Positions 33,468 through 38,367 of a stretch of DNA of 38,367 bases are shown one piece after another. Within the stretch, counting starts at the first letter, position 1; each line of letters opens with the position of its first letter. A model generated the notes under the pieces. The model had not been told where the DNA came from, did no database searches, and saw only the letters and a program-made list of their open reading frames with translations. Both the position numbers and the translations under genes were made by a program. The DNA comes from CAYQQJ01 sp964419935 (GTDB lineage: Bacteria; Pseudomonadota; Gammaproteobacteria; Pseudomonadales; Cellvibrionaceae), in the NCBI GenBank assembly GCA_964419935.1, contig CAYQQJ010000032.1, positions 1 to 38,367 on the forward strand. Reading direction: 5' to 3'.

Positions 33468-35891
33468 ATGAGCAGGCGAATGAGCAATAAGCGGAGATTT
33501 TTGAGACATATATCATGGTTGACTCTGTCGACGCTCCTGATTGGCTTCCCACTTTTTAGCTTTCCACTTTCTACCCATGCAGCAGAGGCGTCCGGTGGAA
33601 TGACTGTCGTTGTAAAGGATCAGATTACCGACCGGCCACTCTCAACCGTGCAGATCACGATCACGGAACGGGAAACAAAATCCACACGATCAGTAGAAAC
33701 CGACGCACGAGGTCGCGTTGTCGTTGAGCAGCTCGACCCGGGTCTCTACTCGGTGAACGTGGCGACAAGCGGCTTCGCATCATCCTACGACCCAAGCGTA
33801 CGCGTGATTACGCGCAAAAATATACAGGTTGTATTCGAACTAATCAGAGAACAGGCACTTGAGGAAATGGTGGTTCAAGGACGACAAGCGGATGTGCTTG
33901 CATCAGCTTCCAGCACCTACCTCGACAGAGAAGCGTTGCGAAGTGCCGTTGGCGGTGGCGCAGATCCGCTGCTATCGCTGGACGGTTTACCTGGCTTGGC
34001 ATCCACCGGTGAATTCGCGAACTTTAGCGTACGCGGCCGTGGCCCAAGAGATAATTTGTTATTCGTTGATGATTTTCCCTTTGACAAAGCGGTGCACTTT
34101 GATGCGTCACTCGGTGAACAAGAAGATGTCGGTGGTGGCGGCCGTTTCTCGATTTTCGCACCGAATGTTATCAGCGGGGCAGAATTTTCACCGGGTGGGT
34201 GGGGTGCGGCTTATGGCGGCCGGGCGGCATCGCTACTCAATCTGGAAGTCGCCGATGGCAACCCAAGCCCTTCAGCCAGTCTGCGACTCGACCTTGCGGG
34301 CTATGAAGTTGGCTACGACGGCCCTGCCGGTATCACGGAAGATTCCACTTTACTCGTTTCTGCACGACGACTGGACTTCGGTGCTTTATTTGAAACTATC
34401 GAAGAGCTGGATATTGGCGAGCCCGTCTTAAGAGACATCATCGTGAAGTCGGTCATGCCGGTCAACCAGAACAACACGCTCGAAGTGCTACTGATAGATA
34501 CACACGAAGATTATACTCGCGACGTGACTCACGTTTTTGCGTCGCCCAATTTCGAAGATGCTGCACTTCAGGATTCTGAACAAGATAGTGATTTGTACGG
34601 TTTGACACTGCGATCTTTGATCGGTAACAAGGCTGTCTGGACCAACAAAGTTTACTACCGCAAAAGCGACAAGATTAGTTCAGAGGGGGAATCTTTTCCT
34701 GATCTCGTACCAGCGGGATCGCCCGCGTCCAGTTTTCCGGTACGGGAAGACATTATTACCATCGGTGAAGATGAAACAGAGATCGGCTGGCGAAGTGACT
34801 TAGAGACAGCAAATCAATGGGGCGTGTTCAGTGCCGGTGTTCGAGTAACGCAAATTGAACTGGCCTATGACACCGTCCTGGATGGCGATTGGATCCAGTT
34901 TATCTACGACGACGATGATTTTCGAGCAGACCCCGATCAGCGTTATATTGTGCTGACTCCCGCCAACACCAACTCTTCACTAAATCAGAAAGAGACGAGC
35001 TACGCAGGTTACGTAGAGCAGGTTTTTGAGCGCGGGGATTGGGATATTCGCACAGGCGTGCGGTTCGAACGGGACGGTTTCGCAGACGAAAGCTTCGCGT
35101 CGCCCAGGTTCGGTATCAATTGGCGGCCGAGTAAAACGGTTAGATACTTTGCGACTGCAGGGCTATTTCATCAGTCGCCGCGATTTTTAGACCTTGCCGC
35201 TAACGAGTCGAACGATCTCAAGACCGAAGAAATCACGCACGGTAGTTTAGGTTTTGAAGTTTTTCCGAACAACAGCTGGTCGGTGTTGGCTGAAGCCTAT
35301 TATCAAAGTCTCGACAACCTGGTGGTTGACCTTGATCGCGTTAGCGGAACATTTGCAAACATTGGTGACGGCACATCCTACGGTGTCGATGTGGTGGCCA
35401 AGGGTACGATTCGCGAAGGCCTCTACACTACCGCAACTTACTCATATAATGATGCTGTAATTGACCGGAAAGACGGTCGCGGTGACCTGGCTGCCGACTT
35501 CAGCCGCGAGCATGTCGCGACCCTCGGCCTGACCTGGGAAATCAACGACCGCTGGAAGGTCGCCGGGCGCTACAAATATCTTTCTGGCAGGCCAGACGAA
35601 GACTTTGTTATTCACTCGGACGTGCTGGGAGCCGGACAACCTCTACGCTACTCGAAAGAGATCACTGAGCGTAATATTGGCCGCAAGGGCAGTTACAGCT
35701 TGTTGAACCTTCGCGTTGACTACCGGCGCGCCTTTGGCCCCATAGATGTAATAACCTTTCTCGATGTCATCAACGTAACGGGCGCGTCCTCAAGCGACGA
35801 CACCGAGTTTGATTACCGCCGAGGCGTTGAAGTGGAAGACGATAACGAAGCCGAGCCGCTTATTGGTCTGCGTCTGGACTATGCTTGGTAA
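33468..35891 (+). CDS. TonB-dependent receptor with carboxypeptidase-regulatory-like domain
   Basis: An 807-residue outer membrane receptor. The signal peptide cleaves near STHA/AE (about residue 39). A carboxypeptidase-regulatory-like beta-sandwich (about 44-115: MTVVVKDQITDRPLSTVQI, ITRKNIQVVFELI) comes next, then a TonB-box-like LEEMVVQGR. The plug (about 140-260) has the motifs FSVRGRGPRDNLLFVDDFPF and GGWGAAYGGRAAS. A barrel follows and ends in LRLDYAW. The start has GGAGGGA 8 nt upstream. The response regulator starts 56 nt after the stop codon, linking uptake to a two-component system. The final codons lie in a 14-bp tandem repeat that contains the stop codon. The ligand is unknown. 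Confidence 0.9.
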   Translation: MSRRMSNKRRFLRHISWLTLSTLLIGFPLFSFPLSTHAAEASGGMTVVVKDQITDRPLSTVQITITERETKSTRSVETDARGRVVVEQLDPGLYSVNVATSGFASSYDPSVRVITRKNIQVVFELIREQALEEMVVQGRQADVLASASSTYLDREALRSAVGGGADPLLSLDGLPGLASTGEFANFSVRGRGPRDNLLFVDDFPFDKAVHFDASLGEQEDVGGGGRFSIFAPNVISGAEFSPGGWGAAYGGRAASLLNLEVADGNPSPSASLRLDLAGYEVGYDGPAGITEDSTLLVSARRLDFGALFETIEELDIGEPVLRDIIVKSVMPVNQNNTLEVLLIDTHEDYTRDVTHVFASPNFEDAALQDSEQDSDLYGLTLRSLIGNKAVWTNKVYYRKSDKISSEGESFPDLVPAGSPASSFPVREDIITIGEDETEIGWRSDLETANQWGVFSAGVRVTQIELAYDTVLDGDWIQFIYDDDDFRADPDQRYIVLTPANTNSSLNQKETSYAGYVEQVFERGDWDIRTGVRFERDGFADESFASPRFGINWRPSKTVRYFATAGLFHQSPRFLDLAANESNDLKTEEITHGSLGFEVFPNNSWSVLAEAYYQSLDNLVVDLDRVSGTFANIGDGTSYGVDVVAKGTIREGLYTTATYSYNDAVIDRKDGRGDLAADFSREHVATLGLTWEINDRWKVAGRYKYLSGRPDEDFVIHSDVLGAGQPLRYSKEITERNIGRKGSYSLLNLRVDYRRAFGPIDVITFLDVINVTGASSSDDTEFDYRRGVEVEDDNEAEPLIGLRLDYAW

Positions 35892-35934
35892 GTCGTGCCT
35901 GGTAAATCGCGCCTGGTAATTCGTGCCTGGCAAG
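35879..35934 (+). repeat. Four tandem 14-bp repeats spanning the receptor stop codon
   Basis: The units CTATGCTTGGTAAG, TCGTGCCTGGTAAA, TCGCGCCTGGTAAT and TCGTGCCTGGCAAG follow one another exactly. The first contains the receptor's terminal Trp codon and TAA stop; the last abuts the response regulator's ribosome site. Confidence 0.85.
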
Positions 35935-35947
35935 GGGGGAACAGCAT

Positions 35948-36679
35948 ATGCTACACGCGCTTGGTGCGGCGCCGGTGAGAGTGTTGATGGTCGAAGACAA
36001 CCGCGACATTTGCGGGAACATTGCCGCCTATCTTGAAAAGCAGGGTTATGAAAAGCAGGGTTATGTTTTGGATTTTGCCTATGACGGTATAAGCGCGATG
36101 AACCTGGCGTTATCAAACACCTACGACGTTATTGTTCTGGACCTAATGCTTCCGAGGATGGATGGCCTAAGTGTGTGCCACAAGCTGCGAGCAGATGCGG
36201 ATGTAGAAACACCCGTGCTTATGCTTACAGCGAGAGACACGCTGGATGATAAACTTGAGGGATTTGCGGCAGGAGCCGATGACTATTTGGTTAAGCCATT
36301 CGCATTACAGGAGCTACACGCGCGACTGCAAGCGCTGTACAAACGCAGCCACAGAAAAACAGAAAAACTGTTAACTGTTGGTGATCTGACTTTGAATCGG
36401 TCCACTCTGCAAGTGCATCGCGCAGGACGGCGCATCGATCTCACCCCTGCGGGCATGAGACTACTTCAACGATTGATGGAAAAAGCGCCGTGTGTTGTGG
36501 CTCGCGATGATCTCGAAACTTTGTTGTGGGCTGACGAGCGTCCCGATGGTGATGCGCTTCGCTCTCACTTGTACAGGCTGCGGCAGGCTATCGATGGGCC
36601 GTTTGAACGCCCGCTAATTCATACGGTGCATCGCATCGGGTACCGAATTGCAGAGGCTAATATTGCAGAGGACTCTTAA
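35948..36679 (+). CDS. OmpR/PhoB-type response regulator
   Basis: A 243-residue protein. The receiver domain has the acid pair Glu16-Asp17 (LMVEDN), phosphoacceptor Asp65 (VIVLDLMLPRMDG), the Thr of LTAR and Lys116 (DYLVKPF). A C-terminal winged helix has GDLTLNRSTLQVHRAGRRIDL and LRSHLYRLRQAI, HTVHRIGYRI. A perfect 15-bp tandem duplication repeats EKQGY between residues 30 and 39, lengthening the loop after the first helix of the receiver. GGGGGGA precedes the ATG. It lies 16 nt before its cognate kinase gene. It probably regulates the upstream TonB receptor. Confidence 0.9.
   Translation: MLHALGAAPVRVLMVEDNRDICGNIAAYLEKQGYEKQGYVLDFAYDGISAMNLALSNTYDVIVLDLMLPRMDGLSVCHKLRADADVETPVLMLTARDTLDDKLEGFAAGADDYLVKPFALQELHARLQALYKRSHRKTEKLLTVGDLTLNRSTLQVHRAGRRIDLTPAGMRLLQRLMEKAPCVVARDDLETLLWADERPDGDALRSHLYRLRQAIDGPFERPLIHTVHRIGYRIAEANIAEDS
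36035..36064 (+). repeat. 15-bp tandem duplication inside the response regulator
   Basis: GAAAAGCAGGGTTAT occurs twice in succession, adding five residues (EKQGY) in frame to the receiver domain. Perfect identity indicates a recent event. Confidence 0.9.
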
Positions 36680-36695
36680 TATTGGAGACGCAATA

Positions 36696-37988
36696 ATGTA
36701 CCGGCATAGTTTGCGCACGCGTGTCGCAATTGCATTTGCGATGTGTGTTGCGGCGCTCAGCGTGGCCTGGGGGTTCGCATTCTTCGCAGCGATCAGGTTG
36801 AGCGAAGACCGTGTGTTGGTGCATCAGCTACAGCGTGCCGCCGAAAACTATCCCTCTCTGACGATGAACCTTCGCGGATACGATGAGGTTGGTAGCCTGC
36901 CGGAATCACTTAGGGAATGGGCGCAGACAAACCCCGATGAGGGACTGTACGAATTCCATACTGAAGAGTTGCATGTTGCAGTGCTCTCTACCGAGAATGA
37001 AAAGCCACCTGTCGGCAATGAAGAGCCTTCAGCTGATAATGAACCGCCGCGCGCATATGTGGTTTTCGACGTTGCCGGGGTTGAGGCTGCGTCGTCAGAG
37101 GACTGGTGGTGGCTGCTCGCTATCACCGGTGTCGTAGGTGCGCTCGGTGCTCTTGGTTTCGGGTTGGGAGTTATTGTGATGCGTAGAGCTGTCGCTCCTG
37201 TCGCGCAGCTCGCCAAAATGGTCGCGGACATCGACCTGGAACATTTATCTGCCGGAGATCATAAACGCATAGAGTCCAGCCGGTTTGGCGATGATGAAGT
37301 TGGCATGCTCGCTGGGACCATTGAGAAGACTCTCGAGCGTATCAGCGCATTTATTGAGAGGGAGCGATACTTTACCGGTTCAGCCAGTCATGAACTGCGA
37401 ACGCCGATCACGGTGATAACAGGCGCGCTTGAACTGCTGGAACAGAGCGATCTGTCAGCGAGTGATGTGAAGGCGGTAGATCGAGTCAGGCGTGCGACGC
37501 TCGAGATGAAAACCACGATTGAAATGTTCTTGTGCCTCGCTCGTGAAACCGACGACGGGTTGTATGACGAACAGTTTTTAGTGATGCCGCTGGTAAGCCA
37601 GGCGATAGATCAGCAGCGTTACCTGCTGAGCGGCAAGTTCGTCGATGTTGATATCGACGAACTCGCAAAACCCCGCGTCTGCGGACATCCGCAGGCTTTT
37701 TCCATCGCGGTCAATAATCTGGTGCGAAATGCGTTCGAGCACACGCTCGACGGGCAGGGACCGATCACGATTCTCATCAAAGAACACGAGCTATTAGTCA
37801 CCAATCATGTGAGCACTTTAGTCACAAACCAAGAGAGGGCTGATGGGCGGCACACGCCCACCGAAGCGTCGTCGCCTTATAGTTATGGTCTGGGTCTCGG
37901 TATCGTTGAACGGCTGTGTGAGCGCAATGGCTGGTCGTTTTCGCTGCACGTTGATGAGACGCGTGTGACTGCCCGCCTTTCGTGGTGA
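36696..37988 (+). CDS. Sensor histidine kinase
   Basis: A 430-residue inner membrane kinase. Two membrane segments (about 10-34 and 136-160) bracket a short acidic periplasmic domain with a Pro/Glu/Asn-rich stretch (NEKPPVGNEEPSADNEPP). A HAMP-like linker and a HisKA domain follow (SASHELRTP, phosphoacceptor His232). The N-box is NNLVRNAFEH. The G1 motif DxGxG is not seen where expected (LLVTNHVSTL instead), while the G2 box is strong (YGLGLGIVERLCERNGW), a pattern I associate with a lid-shortened kinase subgroup. The start at 36696 has GGAG 8 nt upstream. The stop codon lies within the first tRNA-like repeat unit. Confidence 0.88.
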   Translation: MYRHSLRTRVAIAFAMCVAALSVAWGFAFFAAIRLSEDRVLVHQLQRAAENYPSLTMNLRGYDEVGSLPESLREWAQTNPDEGLYEFHTEELHVAVLSTENEKPPVGNEEPSADNEPPRAYVVFDVAGVEAASSEDWWWLLAITGVVGALGALGFGLGVIVMRRAVAPVAQLAKMVADIDLEHLSAGDHKRIESSRFGDDEVGMLAGTIEKTLERISAFIERERYFTGSASHELRTPITVITGALELLEQSDLSASDVKAVDRVRRATLEMKTTIEMFLCLARETDDGLYDEQFLVMPLVSQAIDQQRYLLSGKFVDVDIDELAKPRVCGHPQAFSIAVNNLVRNAFEHTLDGQGPITILIKEHELLVTNHVSTLVTNQERADGRHTPTEASSPYSYGLGLGIVERLCERNGWSFSLHVDETRVTARLSW

Positions 37989-38029
37989 AGAGCTGAGTCG
38001 GATGCTCTAACCAGCTGAGCTGAAGGCAA
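37985..38029 (-). pseudogene. Truncated tRNA-Met-like unit (U1)
   Basis: Reading on the minus strand, this has acceptor 5' strand TTGCCTT, D-arm GCTCAGCTGGTTAGAGC and the anticodon-arm start TCCGACTCAGCTCTTCAC. There the similarity to the neighbouring units ends and the histidine kinase coding sequence begins; the kinase TGA is part of the unit. It lacks its T-arm and 3' half. Confidence 0.7.
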
Positions 38030-38061
38030 AAAAAGCCGCAGATATATTTCAATCTACGGCT
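38028..38061 (-). terminator. Terminator T1 of the tRNA-like array
   Basis: AGCCGTAGAT and ATCTGCGGCT (minus strand) form a 10-bp stem with one G-T pair around an 8-nt loop, followed by seven T residues. It begins about 8 nt after the CCA end of unit U2. Confidence 0.85.
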
Positions 38062-38069
38062 TATTAAAG

Positions 38070-38161
38070 TGGTGTGCCTTCCTAGGCTGGAACTGGGGAC
38101 CTGCCCGTTCTTTGAGGTGAAGAGCTGAGTCGGATGCTCTAACCAGCTGAGCTGAAGGCAA
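38070..38161 (-). pseudogene. tRNA-Met-like unit with anticodon-arm insertion (U2)
   Basis: This 92-nt sequence has an encoded CCA end. The acceptor strands TTGCCTT and AAGGCAC pair at six of seven positions. The D-arm is regular and the T-arm (CCCAG TTCCAGC CTAGG) has one mismatch. The anticodon arm keeps CCG/CGG but carries about 15 extra nucleotides (ACTCAGCTCTTCACCTCAAA). The type resembles elongator tRNA-Met. It cannot form a normal 7-nt anticodon loop. Confidence 0.65.
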
Positions 38162-38194
38162 AAAAAAGCCGCAGATATATTTCAATCTACGGCT
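38160..38194 (-). terminator. Terminator T2 of the tRNA-like array
   Basis: The same stem as T1 (AGCCGTAGAT / ATCTGCGGCT) with an eight-base T-run on the minus strand. It starts 8 nt after the CCA end of unit U3, and its T-run abuts the 5' end of U2. Confidence 0.85.
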
Positions 38195-38202
38195 TGTTAA
38201 AA

Positions 38203-38294
38203 TGGTGGGCCTTCCCAGACTTGAACTGGGGACCTGCCCGTTCTTTGAGGTGGAGAGCTGAGTCGGATGCTCTGACCAACTGAGCTGAACGTAT
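38203..38294 (-). pseudogene. tRNA-Met-like unit with anticodon-arm insertion (U3)
   Basis: This 92-nt copy has a regular D-arm (GCTCAGTTGGTCAGAGC), a perfect T-arm (CCCAG TTCAAGT CTGGG) and a CCA end. Its 5' acceptor strand ATACGTT does not pair with AAGGCCC beyond two positions. The anticodon arm has the same insertion as U2, with one change (CTCTCC for CTCTTC). Confidence 0.65.
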
Positions 38295-38324
38295 AAAAAA
38301 ACCGTAGGTCCGAAAACCTACGGC
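38295..38324 (-). terminator. Terminator T3 of the tRNA-like array
   Basis: CCGTAGGT and ACCTACGG (minus strand) form a stem around a short loop and are followed by a run of seven T. The stem sequence differs from T1 and T2 but the position after the CCA end is the same. Confidence 0.85.
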
Positions 38325-38331
38325 TAGAAAA

Positions 38332-38367
38332 TGGTGGGCCTTCCCAGACTTGAACTGGGGACCTGCC
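38332..38367 (-). tRNA. 3' end of a further tRNA-Met-like unit (U4), cut by the window edge
   Basis: GGCAGGTCCCCAGTTCAAG, then TCTGGGAAGGCCCACCA on the minus strand is a regular T-arm, acceptor 3' strand and CCA. The 5' half is outside the window, so whether this is the intact parental tRNA or another defective copy cannot be told. Confidence 0.5.

Overview
The window looks like chromosomal DNA of a marine or soil Gammaproteobacterium, plausibly of the Cellvibrionales/Microbulbifer/Marinobacter type. This is an inference from three things: TonB-dependent receptors, a secreted polysaccharide-associated oxidoreductase and small cytochrome b561 genes; moderately high GC; and long palindromic intergenic elements of a kind I recall from such genomes. 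No rRNA gene, CRISPR array, intact insertion sequence or phage module is visible.

Positions 1-12,050 carry envelope and secreted functions. A BtuB-like TonB receptor (minus strand) is followed by two long palindromic elements. Next is a 2,083-residue secreted protein that joins a PQQ-type sugar dehydrogenase, a diheme cytochrome c, five F5/8C (discoidin-like) domains, four Ig-like spacers and a C-terminal ThuA domain. A second TonB receptor is divergent from it. Positions 12,050-23,700 are ordinary housekeeping: an esterase coupled to a CaCA-type Na+/Ca2+ exchanger, an AI-2E family permease, a CBS-pair protein, PepSY plus cytochrome b561, a decayed second b561 gene, a VOC protein, a YafY/WYL regulator, a DUF2157/GDYXXLXY membrane pair, a redoxin and a lipoprotein.

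Positions 23,950-33,050 form an accessory island of conflict-type genes. It holds a signal-less cysteine-amidase-like protein translationally coupled to a lipoprotein and followed by a membrane protein (candidate peptidoglycan effector and immunity), and a small orphan protein divergent from an XRE regulator across a palindrome. Beyond these lie a RhuM-Fic fusion, the 5' stump of an HNH-endonuclease-like gene abutting an AraC gene, a carboxymuconolactone-decarboxylase-like protein, a nucleotidyltransferase divergent from a metallophosphoesterase, a small lipoprotein, and an AbiEi/AbiEii toxin-antitoxin pair with operator-like repeats.

Positions 33,468-37,988 are one plus-strand unit: a TonB receptor with an N-terminal carboxypeptidase-regulatory-like domain, an OmpR-type response regulator and a histidine kinase, suggesting ligand-sensing control of uptake. 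The kinase stop codon lies inside the first of several ~132-bp tandem units. Each unit is a tRNA-Met-like sequence with about 15 extra nucleotides in its anticodon arm, joined to a rho-independent terminator.

The most unusual signals are four. First, a family of three palindromic elements with a conserved ~50-nt core and long arms that differ completely between copies but match within each copy. Second, the tRNA-like/terminator array. Third, the multi-domain oxidoreductase. Fourth, the candidate amidase effector-immunity operon.
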